Below, one piece after another: positions 23,088 to 36,018 of a stretch of DNA of 64,000 bases (position 1 is the first letter of the stretch; each line of letters opens with the position of its first letter). The translations under genes were made by a program, and so were the position numbers. Source of the DNA: Gnetum montanum. Lineage: Eukaryota; Streptophyta; Gnetopsida; Gnetales; Gnetaceae. The notes beneath the pieces were generated by a model, which was given only the letters and a program-made list of their open reading frames with translations, searched no databases and was not told where the DNA came from. The DNA lies in NCBI GenBank assembly GCA_015680685.1, contig MNCI01029388.1:112165-176164 (forward strand), read 5' to 3'.

Positions 23088-25450
23088 TTGTAATCAAGCA
23101 AAGATCAAGTGTTGCTAAGGTTACATTTTTTATCATTAATTAGTTGATACCTTAATTGTTACCTTAGTTTATTAAGTTCTTAGTTCATATGACTGCAAAC
23201 TTGAAAATTTTTTTAAGAAAAATCCCCAAAAAGTGTTTATCCCTTATATAACCTTACATAATTGGATTCTTTTTCCTTATATGTGGCTTGTTATAATGGT
23301 TGTGGTCCCTTGGGTGGAAACATTAATATTTCTGGCATTAATATGATTGATTATTCATGATAATGCCTAAATTTTTTCTCTTACCCTTATAATACCCTCC
23401 AATAAATAACAAATTTTAGCAATTTGGTGCAAGTTTCACATGCAAGCATTCCTCCACGACTAATTAGAACACTCTAGGTTCAGGTAGGTTCAAATGGCAT
23501 GGAAATCAAAGTGGTAGGAAGCCAAATATTGCAAGTGGAAAGTGGGTGCATAGAGCTCTTAAGTCACAAGAGAAAATTTGAACTCCCCTAGTAGCAAATG
23601 ATGAAAATGAAGTTTGGGCACCACGAGGCTCATATATATAGTTTTTATCTAACCTAATGTCTAGTACACAATGTCGTGTTGGACCCAATGTTGGGTAGTC
23701 AACATTAGGGTCCATGAATATTCACTGAATGGGGTAGTTGAGCATGCAAACTAAAGCTCTATGATTGGTTGTAAGGTTTGAGGTTAAGTCCATAGTTCTG
23801 GGTATGTGGAAAATCAATTTGAGGCACCAGAAGTGTGATAAGGTGAAGTCATCGATTGGAAAAGCACTTGAATGAACAAGAAAAAGGGAATTGAAATCAA
23901 GGTTATGGACAACTCAATTACAGGATAAGAAAAATGACAAAATATAACAATTAAGCACTTGAAAGGTAAAGCATGATGTGGTTGTATGAAACAAGTACAA
24001 GTCACAAAAGTTACATAAGTGGATCCTCCCCAAAGCAGGCTCTAGCCTATGATGCCCTTGTGTAACCACATCTAAAAATGTCTATAGGCACTAAAGGGAT
24101 CAAATGAATGCATACATGTGAAATAAAACACACATGTTAAAACTACCAATTTGAGATAATAACTCTATGTTACACAAAACCACAAGTTATGATCACCTAG
24201 ACAACGAGATGAAATGGATTGTAGAAAGGATTGCTAAAATTGGGACATGAGGTGTTACCATGAGCATAATGAAACATTATGTGTTATTAATGGTTAAATA
24301 ATCATGAGTCCTTCTTTCCAATATTCAAACCAAGTCAACACCACATTGTAGTGACATCGCATCATTTCATCATGTTGGTGGACAACCATAAGACTATCAT
24401 AGTTGGGAGGAGCTTTTTGATGGTGCACACATTTTTTTTTGTTTTTTTGTTTTTTCTTTTTGATTCTAAGAAGTTTCCAACCTTTAGGCATGGGTACTTG
24501 TCATTCTAGTGGGATCCACAGAAGTTTATTCAGTGTCATTTTGGGTTACTCTTACTCTCATTTTTTATTAGATCTACAAGGATATGCTTACAACCTCAAC
24601 AACATGATAGAACATATGGAAGTGGGCAAAGAGAATCCATAAATCCCCTTAATGTCACACCCTTCACATTCTGCCTTGGTTCTGCACCTAGACATAATGA
24701 TTATAGATTTATTATTAGGTTGGATGTGGAAACGATTATCATTATGACCAAGGCAAGAACCTCTTATTAATGAAATGGGTGAATGGATGTCATGGTCTTA
24801 ATGTCTAAATAATCAATTTCTTATGATTTGACAACATAGAGAAAACCTCACCTCAATGGGCAACATGATTGTTTTATTCACAAGTGAGATTACATAACAA
24901 AGAAAATGAAAACAACAACTGGAAAAAATTTGAAGAAATAGGAAAATTGGATCAATAAATAGGAAAATGAAAAAAATTGTAAAATAAAAAGATGAAAAGA
25001 ACTTAAGAATCCTAGATATTAGAATGGGGTATAACTCCCATGACTCAACATTTGGCCATGACAAGAATTAAAAAGTGGATAAATAGGATCCATGCATGTA
25101 TGAAACATTGGTAACTATTGATGCCCTAGCCACTAGGTGTCTATTGATGGTGTGCTGGTTGGGTAGAAAAATCATTGGTCACATACTTGATTGTTAAATG
25201 TATGGTGGTTTAGGGTATGAGGTGTGTTAACGTTATGGATGTTTGGCCCATGATTTCACCCTTGACCATGATATGGTATGCATAGATTTATTTGTCCCCA
25301 CACTATTAAATTCATTGTTTGGATTTGGGATTGAAGTAATGATGGATGTTGGCCCTTGTGTATGATGAGAGGACATCAGTTGTGAAAAGAAAGGGGGTGT
25401 ACCAAATTGGCATTGTGCTAGCTCAGATGATATGATGGGCCCATGCGTGG
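23088..25450. other. E2 internal noncoding spacer
   Basis: About 2.4 kb between gag and the cargo ORF. No pol motif was found on either strand. T/A-rich tracts occur at 24430-24460 and 24900-25000. The absence of RT here is what makes E2 non-autonomous. Confidence 0.55.
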
Positions 25451-25451
25451 T

Positions 25452-27504
25452 CTACTTTGGCTTACAGCCATTCCTATGTTGTGGTTGAGACCCACTAGTG
25501 TTAACATGTTTATGCACATTTGTAACACAAGTGGTATTTATTTGTTGATATTGGGATGTTGAACCTTCTTGTGTCATTGGTGGTGGCTTGTAATGTAGTG
25601 GAGTAGGAGGATATTGAGGGTAGGATAGATGGTAAGAGACATGAGGTGGTGATCCTTTAGGAGATGTCATGGGTTGATGGTACTCGAGAGAGTGGTAGTG
25701 GGGATTTGAAGTAGAGGATGTAGAACTAGTTGGAAAAACAAGGTGTTGAACATAATATCCATGTGGTTTCAGCTAGTAGGAAGGATAGGGTTGGTTTGAT
25801 GGTGGCCCACGACTGTGGTTGTTGCTACTACAGTTAATAACCATGTTGAGGCTGGTGATAAGGCACCCTAGGATAGTACAATCAGTTATGGGACTATCTA
25901 TAATTAGCTTGTGGAAGAGGAAATCTCTCGAGCATATGCTTTTGCACAAACTTTGGATTTAAGGCACCTACCCAATACTCCTAATAATGCAACAACACTA
26001 GGCAATGGTCCTTTAGATGGTCATATATCCAGATGGCACATCCATTATCTTCATTTGTGGTTGATTCTATAGCCTTACTCTCTTTAGCCATTTTTCCCAT
26101 TTGCCAAAATGTGTTCCTAGCTATTTATTGGTTCTATATCCTTTGTTTAGTGTGATTGCCTAGCTTTTTTTACATGATTGTCACCTCAACCATCTCAATG
26201 AGAGTTGTAACATTTTCATATATCCATTTAGACATCCTATTAAACTTTTCTTCAAGTTCATCGATAGACTTTTGTATTGGCAATATTTGTTGTGGGATCA
26301 CCTTATCAAAAGCAATTTCATTCTCCTTACCATAGATATGGACCTCTTTCTATTGAAGAGTTAGGTCCCATTGATATTTCTTAACATTCTCCCAGTTACA
26401 TATCTCTCCTTCTTCTTTTGCCACATGCTCTATTAGCTCTTTGATCTAATGGGCTTGGTGCTCATATAATTACCTTGGGGCATACATCCCAAGGATCTCC
26501 CTTGTTTCATTACGAAGCCCATATATGATGTGGAAAAGTTACCTTTCTTAGGAGAAACCATGGCCTAGGCATCTATTCAATAAGGCATAATATCTATCTA
26601 AGGCCATATCCATGGGTTCATGTTGTTCTTACTTCCACTCTTGGATTTGTCTCCTCAAATTAGACACTCTCACATAGGTTTGGTATTTCTCATTGAAAAT
26701 TTCTAGTATTGTGGACCATCTCTAGATTGAATTTAGTATCAATGATTAATACCAAACTATAGCTCTATCAATTAGTATCCTAGGAAAGAGCTTAAGCTTT
26801 TGCCATCCACTTTCAATGTTGTAGAAAACGCAAGCATCATGGAAGGCTAGTAAATGATGTTGTGAATCTGAATCATAACCTCTTGCAAATTTAGAAATAT
26901 TATTCATGTTAAGCTTAGGTAGGCAACTCTTTTTTTGATGCCTATGAGATATCTTAATGACCATTGTGATATGCATTAGGCTCTTAGTGTCCAAAAAGGG
27001 TTCATTATCATCAAACAATTTGTAAAGGAAATTTCTATCTCTATTTGTTTGATCCTGATAATGCTATCTATGTTCATGGTGATGTCTTTAACTTTCCCCA
27101 TGGGTTTGATTCCGATTTTTAATCCAACCATTTAGTGAAGCCTTATCTCCATACTTATGTTCATATTTATCATAACTAGACATTGAAGGGAAAGAGGAAG
27201 ATGAGGAACTGGAAGAATTTCCATGGCTTTTATGATATTCTTCAAGGTCCCTTGATCTATCATTTTTTGGTTTTGAGGAGGTCCTAGGCCTTGAGGCCTC
27301 CCCTAGTTTTGGACTTACATCATATCCTCTAGGATTGTCTACCTTAGACGAATGTAGTGTTCGAGTGTTGTCAGGGTGGTTAGGATCATAGGAAATCCCT
27401 GCATAAGGTTGGTCACTCCAATGTTCTTCATCATATATCTCATTATTTCTCCAATGAAGGTGTTCGCTATAAAGTGCATTGTCACTTTTGTGTGAGAGAG
27501 ACAT
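25452..27504 (-). pseudogene. gag: E2 gag
   Basis: Starts at ATG 27504 (MSLSHKSDNALYSEH) and ends at a stop at 25452, about 680 codons. The N-terminal part is hydrophilic with a poly-Ser run. A capsid core at 27018-26746 reads LPKLNMNNISKFARGYDSD and HLLAFHDACVFYNIES, then DRAIVWY, the retrotransposon gag pattern. A coiled segment follows (EEKFNRMSKWIYENV), then a degenerate Cys/His box CAIWIYDHLKDHC near 26020, and a Pro/Tyr/Gln-rich tail (SYPQYPPTPLHYKPPP). It differs clearly from the gags of E1, E3 and E4/E5. Stops and a few frameshifts are present. Confidence 0.75.
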
Positions 27505-27610
27505 TATTATTGGTTTATGATGTATGTGAGCTAATAGTTTCTAAAAGATATATCATTAATACCTTTACAGTGATAATGTATAATATAACTAATCTAGATA
27601 ACTAGCACCA

Positions 27611-27628
27611 TCCTTGGCAACGGTGCCA
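27611..27628 (-). promoter_or_regulatory. E2 primer binding site, tRNA-Asp
   Basis: Minus strand TGGCACCGTTGCCAAGGA, matching the complement of the plant tRNA-Asp 3' end (TGGCGCCGTTGCCGGGGA) at 15 of 18 bases, all differences G-to-A. One base separates it from the 5' LTR at 27630. Confidence 0.85.
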
Positions 27629-27629
27629 A

Positions 27630-27853
27630 TGATGAGCGACGAGGTACCCCTATGCCCAACCATACAAATCACAAGTGTTCATGCATGATCTAGTCAAATT
27701 CTATGGATAGGACTATTTGTGGTATCTAGATCATTATGCTCTGATCATAGTTTACTATCTTCCAACTTGGAGTAGTGGTGGATTTGTCATGTATGGTTTA
27801 GTCCAAAGTGAGACATATGATATTATCTAATTCTACTTTGCTCCTAATGATGA
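27630..27853 (-). repeat. E2 5' LTR, inner part (split by E4)
   Basis: Aligns with 19313-19546 of the 3' LTR and stops exactly where E4 starts. The rest of the LTR resumes at 55400, 27.5 kb away. The broken pair confirms E4 as a later insertion. Confidence 0.9.
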
Positions 27854-29276
27854 TGTAGCAACCAAAAACATCAATGGTTGGAACACCAAGGGATTGATGA
27901 CAGCATAGACTAACCCTGCATTTGCATGAGGGCCTTGCTAGAGGTAGAGACAAGGTGCCTTGAATAGTCTTGTCAATTCAACAGGGACTTATGGAGTGTA
28001 AACGGTGTTAATGCAAACAGTGCTAAGTGTCAGGTAGTGTCAACTATGTTAACTGTGTCAATAGTGTTGAGCATAGTTGGTGTTAATAATGTAAATAGTG
28101 CCAAGTGTACTCATGTTTTTCACAAGAAAACAAGAGTGTCAACATGCATGGACCACCACCTAAGCATAATTATAAGCAAAAATGTGAAAAAATGCAAATA
28201 AAATTCAAGGGAGGAAGAGAGAGAAATGGAACACCTCCCCAAATGGGGTTGAGCATAGTTAACTTTTAAAGGGGTTTAGAAGATATGCAATGTACAACAG
28301 GCATAGAGGAGAGCATAGTCATAGTCTTGGTGGTGTTGGGCCTTGAAGTCTAGCACTCATTGTGTTGTTTGTGCATGCTGAGATGGTCGTCGTAGTGTAT
28401 TGCGGGCTATGGTGTTCAGCTAGGTTACAAGGGGGCTACAGTGGATCATGGTCTACAACTTTGCCTCTTGGGATCATTGGTGTGCCTTTGGGTCTTGTTG
28501 ACCCAAATGCTAAATTCCAAACTTGAAAAATGTCAACCATCTGAAATTTTCTCTCTTCCCCTAGAAAATGCCCAAGTCGAGATATTTATAGGTTAGGATT
28601 GTCTAAAAATGTGGATTAGGTACCATGTGGCAGAGGGGTAGTTGGGACTATGCTCAACCCCAACTATGCTCTAAAGTGTAGTCCCAAAAATTATAAAAAT
28701 ATGCCAAAACTAGTGTGTCTTCATGCTAAATACACTCTAGAGCATAGTCCCAGTGATGAAAAGCATAGTCTCAGCACTTCGAAAAATTTGTAGCTTATTT
28801 CATTGTTTTGACACTTGGAAAAAATCTTACAAAATTGGTTGTTGTGTGTTGAGTACATTGACTATGCTCTAGAGCATAATCCCAATAGTGGAGAACATAG
28901 GCTCAATTCTTAAAAAAAAAAATTGCAACTTGTGATCTGTTTTGAACAATTAGAAAAATTTGTAGAAAGTTGGCTATTAAAGATGACTATGCTTCATTGT
29001 AGTGGAGAGGATAATCCCAGCACTTAGAAAAATTTGTAGAAAGTGTTATCATTTTGACACTTAGAAAAATTTTGCAAATCTAGTAGTTTGAGCTAACTAT
29101 GCTCAACACTTAGAAAAATTTGTAGAAAGTGTTATCATTTTGACACTTAGAAAAATTTTGCAAATCTAGTAGTTTGAGCTAACTATGCTCAACACTTAGA
29201 AAAATTTGGGCAAAGTTCCACCATTTTAACACTTAGCCAAATTTATAGTTAAGACCTAAAATTTTGTGGTGTTTCA
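27854..29276 (-). repeat. E4 3' LTR
   Basis: Aligns with 54053-55394. The minus strand begins TGAAACACCAC and ends GGTTGCTACA. TATAAATA (minus) lies at 28583-28590. It is rich in variants of the palindrome ACTATGCTCTAGAGCATAGT. It is about 81 bp longer than the 5' LTR, explained by the 86-bp duplication at 29021-29192. Confidence 0.85.
29021..29192. repeat. Two identical 86-bp tandem units in the E4 3' LTR
   Basis: 29021-29106 and 29107-29192 read as the same sequence, starting cacttagaaaaatttgtag. A third partial unit starts at 29193. The 5' LTR (from about 55219) has one copy only, so the duplication arose after E4 inserted. The absence of differences between units suggests it is recent. 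Confidence 0.85.
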
Positions 29277-30004
29277 TTGGTCCCTCTTTGTTGATGTCTA
29301 GAGGAGTGGCCTAAAAGACGTCAACAAAGAATCATAAAAAACCATAGCATACATGGCACAAACATCACTCATAAGTACTAAATTAGGTGTTATTCCACCA
29401 TGTTCAAGAGTGTTGTGGATACGGGTATGCTAGGGCAAAGGGTATATAGGCAATGCTAGGGGGATAAAATGCAAGTAGGAGAGATGAAATGTAAATAGTG
29501 TATCACAATGCAAGAGGCAAAGTCAACATAGTTGACAGTGACCATGGCATGAAGTTTCTTGCCTCTAAAATGTTGACCTCTCATCGGAGTGCTCATGAGA
29601 GAGTCAAAGTCAACACGGTTGACAGTGATCATGGCATGAAGTGTCTTGCCTCTAAAATGTCGACGTCTCATCGGAGTGCTCATGAGAGAGTCAAAGTCAA
29701 TCTAAGGCTGGGCTGGTTGTAAAAATGTAGTGCTATCAATTTTCTTGGGGGTGCACTTCTTCCCATTCTCTTTTTTTTTCTTTGCATTTTTTTTCTTTTT
29801 TAACTGCGAGGTGAACCTACTTTGGCTTCTACACATTACAAGATGCTAGCTATGGGATGCTTTCCATCAGGTGGGCCATGTGCCATCTAATGGACCTTAC
29901 TTTAATGCAAACATGTTGCATCTATGAGACAAGTATTTCCTCTCTAAGATGAGCTGCATTACATTCACTTAGTCTTTGACCAACCCACAGAGGCTTACCA
30001 TGGG
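29277..30004 (-). other. E4 3' untranslated segment with polypurine tract and 87-bp duplication
   Basis: Minus strand CAACAAAGAGGGACCAA (29277-29293) is the polypurine tract adjoining the 3' LTR. At 29518-29691 lie two 87-bp tandem units starting caaagtcaac. T-rich tracts lie at 29770-29800. The segment ends where E5 is inserted. It corresponds to the 3' end of E5 in inverse orientation: ggctgggctggttgt here, cagcccaaccc near 46863 in E5. Confidence 0.6.
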
Positions 30005-30009
30005 ATGAG
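30005..30009. repeat. E5 target site duplication, left copy
   Basis: atgag directly before the E5 5' LTR, identical to atgag at 48719-48723 directly after the 3' LTR. Five bases is the usual duplication for Ty3 integrases. Confidence 0.85.
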
Positions 30010-31865
30010 TGAAACACCACTAATTTTTGGCTCCTATAGTTCAACGATAGATTTTTCTAAGTGTCAAAACTTGGGAAAAAAAATTTTAAGTATGGTATCA
30101 TGCTCTAAAGTGTAGAAAACATAACACAACTAAAGTCCTATTTTTTTTGCAAAATTTTTCTAAGTCTGCCTACTATGCTTCCTAGCATAGCCAACATAGC
30201 ACATACTTCCATGGCTAGTCTACAAAAATGTCAAGCTAGAAGTGGTCAAGAGTCACTTGTGATGGACCAAATAATTCAGCAAATTTTCTCTCCCAGAATG
30301 TCAAGCTCGCTATGCTCTCCAGCTTGCCCAACTTAACACATGTCCTAGTTGCTAGTTCACCCAAGTACCAAGCCGGAGTTTGTCAAAAGTACTCAGGATG
30401 AGAAAAATAGTTAGGAAAATTTTTTCTCAAACTATCATGCTCTACTATGCTATACAGCATAGCAAGCTTGACACATGTTTTAGGGCCAAATTTTGCCTAA
30501 GTGTTGGACAAGGACCTATCAAGCTAACTTGACATGAAAGATGCATTTGGCACATTTTCTGACTTCTAAGGTTGCCTATCCTACTACATCCCAGAGCATG
30601 ATTAGCATACCATGAAGAAATATTGAAAATTTTATCAAAATTTGTCAAAGTACTTATGCTATGCTCTACTACGCTATGTAGCATAGACAGCGCAATGGGT
30701 GTAGCAAGTCAAAATTTGCAAAATTTCACTAAGTATTCATGCTACACTCTATCATGTTGTGTAGTGTAGCCAGCTTGACACATGAAAAATGCCCCCAAAA
30801 GCCTCCAAAAGCTTGCAAAACTCAGAATCAACCTTCATATCAGCTCTAATGTTCCTTCAGTAGCTGAGATCAGCAAATTGCCTTGCTTTTGCACCCTCCA
30901 TTAATCCCCAAAATTGTCCCTACACTTGACCATACTCAAAAGAGGGGGAAGATGTAGTCCTAGAGTGTGGAATCCAAATTGCATTATTTTTACATTGTTT
31001 GTAGGTACATGGTAGTCTCTCAAACACCAACACATGCAGTCCAGGCAGTGTGGTCATAGTTTGGTAGTCTCTGGGTTCCCGTTCATGTCCTATAGAGTGT
31101 AACACTTTGAGCATAACATGTCAGCATGACCCATCCACAACCATGCCATGTGACATCTAGTCTACATCTCACACCAATCCTAGCCCTATAAATACCCTAA
31201 CATTCAATATTTTTCAAGTCATAAAAGCATTAAGCATTTGAGCATTCCTAGAATCTTTGCTACTCCTACACTTGAGCACTTGAGCTTGACACCTTGGCAA
31301 GTACCATGACATAGCCTTCCTTGCACCTGCACAATGTGACGATCGCTAACCCAACAAGTTCAACCTCCCTTGCAACTGCCAGCACCACGTCCCTAACATT
31401 CCAAAGACCATGACCACACTGTTACATTGGCGTTGTACCTATCTAATGCCATGTATCAATTTTACACATTTTTCAATCAAAAGTTACACTCCTCGGTCTT
31501 AGGGTAGTGCATTTCTCCACTCAAAATTTTGTTCCATTTTCTTTCTTAGTATTTGTTTCAAATTTTTAGCATTGCTCTTGCATTTTTTCTACTATTGATA
31601 TGCATTTTCATATTTATGCTATAATTTTTGGGCCGAGACTCTATGATATGCTCTTGCTTGTTATCTCAGCTCCCACACGTAAGACTCTATAAATTCCTTT
31701 TACAAACGGTTATTGTTACACCATGTAAGTCCCTATCTGATCAACCAAACCATTCAAGGCACCTCATTTCCATTTCCTTAGCATGGCCCTTACATGGATT
31801 TTGGGTTAGGCTATATGCCCGGGGACCTCTCGGTGTTCCAGCCATTAACATTTTTGGATGTCATA
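30010..31865 (+). repeat. E5 5' LTR with TATA box
   Basis: Begins TGAAACACCACTAA and ends GGATGTCATA. TATAAATA at 31187-31194 sits in a conserved context shared with the 3' LTR (48034-48041). Unlike the 3' LTR it contains about 350-390 bp (about 30385-30780) of tandem units built from near-palindromes such as tatgctatacagcata. Confidence 0.88.
31187..31194 (+). promoter_or_regulatory. TATA box of the E5 5' LTR promoter
   Basis: tataaata in the context ccctataaataccc, at the same place in both LTRs. It would drive transcription of the element from about 30 bp downstream. Confidence 0.65.
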
Positions 31866-31870
31866 GTTTT

Positions 31871-31889
31871 TGGAGCTAGAAGGAGGTCC
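31871..31889 (+). promoter_or_regulatory. E5 primer binding site
   Basis: TGGAGCTAGAAGGAGGTCC starts five bases after the LTR. The E4 site (54030-54048, minus) reads TGGCACTAGAAGAAGGACC, so both descend from one primer sequence. I cannot name the tRNA with confidence. Confidence 0.6.
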
Positions 31890-32334
31890 TTTCATTCCTT
31901 CTGTGTGTAAAGGGTAGTTCCATGTGCTTTTTGTACCCCTATCACTAGCAACAATCTAGTGTAGCTGTAACACCCTTGTGGACCTACCACAGCAATAGCT
32001 AGATCATAGTCTAGCACAAAAGATGTCTGCGTTACAGTTGGTGCAGATTGGTCCCAGTTGACAATTCCCCTAGAACCCCATAGGATGGAAAGCCCAAACC
32101 GTGTCCATTGCATCAAGCTTTGAGTGTTTTGTAGAGTGTGACAACCCAATGAGCATAGAAGTTCCTTAGAGTGTGATGAGCGTAATGCCAGAGATAACCA
32201 TTTTTTTAGCATTTCCAGAGTTAGCCATTTTTGACCTATTTTTTATAGTTTTCATACTTAGTCATTTTACTTTAAAATTTTCTACAGTTAAACATCTTTG
32301 CAAGAACATTATTTTCTCATTCTTTTCCTACAAA

Positions 32335-34369
32335 ATGAAAATGAACCTCACTAACACCTTGGCTGCTATCTTGAGCTTGGAGGTGGCTCATCCCATTCAA
32401 CATGTGGGAGACATCGAGCAACCACCTAGTCCCATGCAACCACAATGGCAGTCTCTTAGACTGCAACATCAATCACCCAAACATAGGGTGGTTGATGATG
32501 AACAATATAACTTCTTATGCACTAAATTTCATGTGGGCATGTCATTGGATCACCAAGAAATGGAAGAAAAGTGTAGCTTTAAAATTATCCACCAAAATGG
32601 AAGGGATTTCCTTCCCACCTTGGATGCAGTGATACCGCTCACTGAAAACTTCAAATGGATTTTGGACCAACTTGTTAGGGTGAGTGAGCCAAGAGAGTAG
32701 GATACTACATCAAACTATGATGAACCCCTACAAGATGGGCAAGAGGAGTTTGAATCTCGCTCTAATGATGGTGTTCCATTCTATGTGTTTTCCCAATAGC
32801 CTGCCTCTATGTTCTTGCTACACTAGTCACAGTCCTCTACCTTCTTTGAGGTAGTTGTGACACTTCCACAACCCAAGTCTTCATTGGTGGTAGCTAGCCA
32901 CCAAGTCCTACCTATGCAACAAAATGTGGAACCTTTTGCCTCCTTTCCTTTTGTCATTCCTTCACAACATATTTAGCCTTCACAACCAACATCTGTGATG
33001 CCAATGCTACCATATGTGCATACCATGCCCATATCGCAGCCCCAGACAAGTCACATTTCTATCATCCCCACCATCTTAGTCCCACCACCAACAATAGCCC
33101 TAGCCTCACAATGCAACTATCACATGTGCCATAGTATATGCAGCAACAAACATACCAAGCATCACATGTGATGGCACAACCTACTATAGAGCTGTGGGCT
33201 GCTTCGACAGCATCACCAATGGCACAATCAATGCAACCCTTTGCAACATCCATGAGTTTGGACTAGGTGTTCCAACTTATCCAAACTCTCACAAAGGAGG
33301 TCAAGCAGCTTAAAGCATTCAACTTGGGAATAGTCCATGTAATGGACTTTTACCAAGATGATCCCATTAGCCCTATGGTTCCTCCACTAACACTATCTTT
33401 TGGGGTCCAACTTCCCCAATTCACAAAATACAATGGAAAGGATGACCCCAATGCTCACTTAGTAACTTTCCATTCTAAGTGCTTACTACTACAAGCATGA
33501 CCACACGCAATCATCTATGTTTTTGCCATGTCTCTTACTAGCAAAGCTCTTGATTGGAGTTGTTGAGTCAATTCATAACCTACTTCAAGTATAACCTGAA
33601 TCCAAAGGCTATGCTAGATTAATTGATGAATGTTAAGCAAGGAGCGCTAGAACTAGTGCAAAAATTCATACAATGTTGGAGTGACTCCTTAAACAAGATT
33701 CATGAGCCAATTGCTGAAACCCACTTGCTGGCCATTTTTAAGGGTGTAGTAAATGATTTCATTAATTCAAAGTTGTTATTTAGCCCCACATTTCCTTAGC
33801 CAAGCTTTTGCTCAAACAAAGAGCATATAGGACATGGCAGAAGCTAGTAGGGACTTGACATACGTGGCCTACAAAAATGCACATGCAAAGAAAGACAAAG
33901 AAAAGGGAAAAGCAACAACAACCATGGCAGTTGTGGCTGATGAGCCCAACAACAATAAGTAAGCAACCAAGGCACCTAAAGGCTTAGCCAATAGTAACAA
34001 AGCATTGGGTTCTGGAAACGTGGGAACCAACCAACCTGCATAATCAATGACCACTGGGAAAGCTTCTCCAAGGCCAAACCTTAAGTGCAAGGATCACTCA
34101 AAATACACCCCTTTGTCAATCAAGCTATCAGAGTTGTTGGATCAACTACTTAGTATTGGGTGCATTCAGCATAAGAAAATGTGAGAGGATTGCACAAATG
34201 CCATGAGTGGTACTACAAGGTCCCCCAAAACCCTGCTGTGGCTATGCCCAATGAGTTGCATGGTCATGACATGGATTACTACCTAGTTTTGAAAGATGAC
34301 ATTCAATGCATGATCAATCAAGGCAAGCTGATTCTTGATGAAAGTAAGCCTGTCCGACTAGAGAACTAG
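32335..34369 (+). pseudogene. gag: E5 gag
   Basis: Capsid-nucleocapsid precursor starting at ATG 32335 (MKMNLTNTLAAILSLEV), with an N-terminal part to a stop at 32698. A Gln/Pro-rich linker follows, then the capsid core with DFYQDDPISPMVPP and LPQFTKYNGKDDPNAHL (33330-33460), and a C-terminal segment HDMDYYLVLKDDIQCMINQGK (34270-34330, pieces) that corresponds to the Tat gag 'HD.DDC..LK..I...I..G' box. The Cys of that box is Tyr. E4 carries the same core at 52800-52700. Several stops and frameshifts are present. Confidence 0.78.
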
Positions 34370-35039
34370 TCCATGAAAGCCTATAAGGAGCCATTAAACA
34401 CTAGTGGTATAGGTTATATTATCAATTCTATTAGTGTTGTTGATGATGCAGAGCTGGCACATGAACCATTTGTGATTCATGTGCCCTCTAGTGACATTGG
34501 GGCCACAACATCAACTAGACCATAGGCCCCTTTTGTCATCAAGGCACCACCTTGGGCATCCATGACATCCTTTATGGTTAGGGCCCTGCAGCATGTTGCA
34601 GCAACAACAACCCAGACACCTTTTGTCATAAGGGTGCCAAAATGTGTAGATTCCCCATCTACCCAAGGGTCTCATGATCGGGGTTGCATTGTGACTTGCC
34701 TGCTTGAATAGATGTGATGAGCATCTAGCCAACAAGATGGCTAGGGAACACCTATAGCTAGGTCCCCCTAAGCCTATCCCCTTGTTAGCCATTACCATGG
34801 CCTCATCATCTCAAGCTATTAACACAGATATGCACACTCAACGAGCAAGCACCAAGGCTTGAGGGCCCACTACCCAATCAAAAATCAAGTCTCCTTCTTA
34901 GGAGTTCCATATCCTAGGACACATGAAGGAGATAAAACCCACCAAACAAGCTAATTGGTGGAAAATATTTTCTACATGCGCTTGCACAAGTCAAACATGC
35001 ACTAAAACCAAAAAATACAACTTCAAGCCAATACAATTT

Positions 35040-35878
35040 AATTATGACCTCCTCTGCTCATCATGAAGCCTTGGTTCACATGTTGGCATCCATTCTTATT
35101 AAGGAGGACATGCCAGCAAATGAAAAGGCTATCCATGCTATAATGCTCCCACTTGCAACCAAAGGGCCAAGGTCAACACCTTTGACCTTTCATGATAAAG
35201 TGATCAAAGCTAATCCTGAAAAGAGTCAAGTAACTATTGCACCCATGTTCATAATGATTCAAGTGGGTTAGTACAATATTTTTACAATGCACATAGATGA
35301 CGAGGCAATAATCAATGTGATCCCATTCCCCATCGTCGACAAGCTTGGCCTGGTGGATCAAATTAGGCTAACAACAACAATAAGCTTAAAATCCTTTAAT
35401 GGAGCATGTGTTATTGTCAATGGGATAGTCACCATTGATTTTGTGATAGGGGAGAAATTCCCCACTAACATAGATTTCATCATGGTTGAAGAGATGCCCA
35501 TATTCAACCTAACCTTAGGGAGGTCTTGGTTAGCCCACCTACGGGTTGTTTCTTCACCAATCCACCAAGAAACCCACTTTCCTTTTGAGGGTGTGGAAGT
35601 GATGATATTTGGTAATAATGTGGCCCCTCCAACCATCAAAAACATAGACACTGAACAAGGGTTGGAGGTGGAGATCTCTAAGGACACACCACTTGTTTGC
35701 AATAAAAGTCAATGTTATTTGGCCAATGTTAAGCAGCCAAGCAAAACGAGTGATCACCATGAGGAAGCTCTATGGGTAGAATTGTCCTTTTCTACAATAG
35801 ACAATGGCCTAGGGGAGTATCACATAGTTCCTTCTAGGCCTTATGCAGCACTTATCCCGCATCTGGTTAGGAAGTAGC
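35040..35878 (+). pseudogene. pro: E5 protease (retropepsin) region
   Basis: The open stretch 35287-35876 reads MHIDDEAIINVIPFPIVDKLGL, where IDDEA occupies the catalytic D-x-G-A position, so the active-site triad is altered. It is followed by LKSFNGACVIVNGIVTIDFVI and the flap/C-terminal box FNLTLGRSWLAHLRVVSSPIH. This is the order seen in Tat and Athila proteases. The E4 equivalent at 50650-50420 has the same LGxxWLA...SSPIH box. A stop at 35876 ends the region before the repeat cluster. Confidence 0.75.
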
Positions 35879-36018
35879 TACACAACTAGGGCATGTCCCA
35901 AGTTCACTTTCCTATTCAACTTGTTGTCTATTCCTTTGTATGTACAGTTACAGTTTATGTTATTGTTTACATCTTGCATTAGTTATGATTTCATTTAGCT
36001 TTATTTGCTAAAAAAAAC

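Noticed and set aside
28570-29220. CRISPR-like array of repeats in the E4 LTR
   Set aside because: Repeats are palindromic, irregularly spaced, lie inside a paired LTR and have no unique spacers of constant length; the context is a plant genome.
29456-29722. Two-unit repeat ORFs on both strands
   Set aside because: Both arise from the 87-bp tandem duplication in the E4 3' untranslated region; no start context or homology.
31892-32212. Minus-strand ORF of 106 codons in the E5 leader
   Set aside because: Opposite to the element, between PBS and gag, no recognisable motif; its counterpart in E4 is not open.
33869-34090. Minus-strand Ala/Leu-rich ORF
   Set aside because: Antisense shadow of the E5 gag linker.
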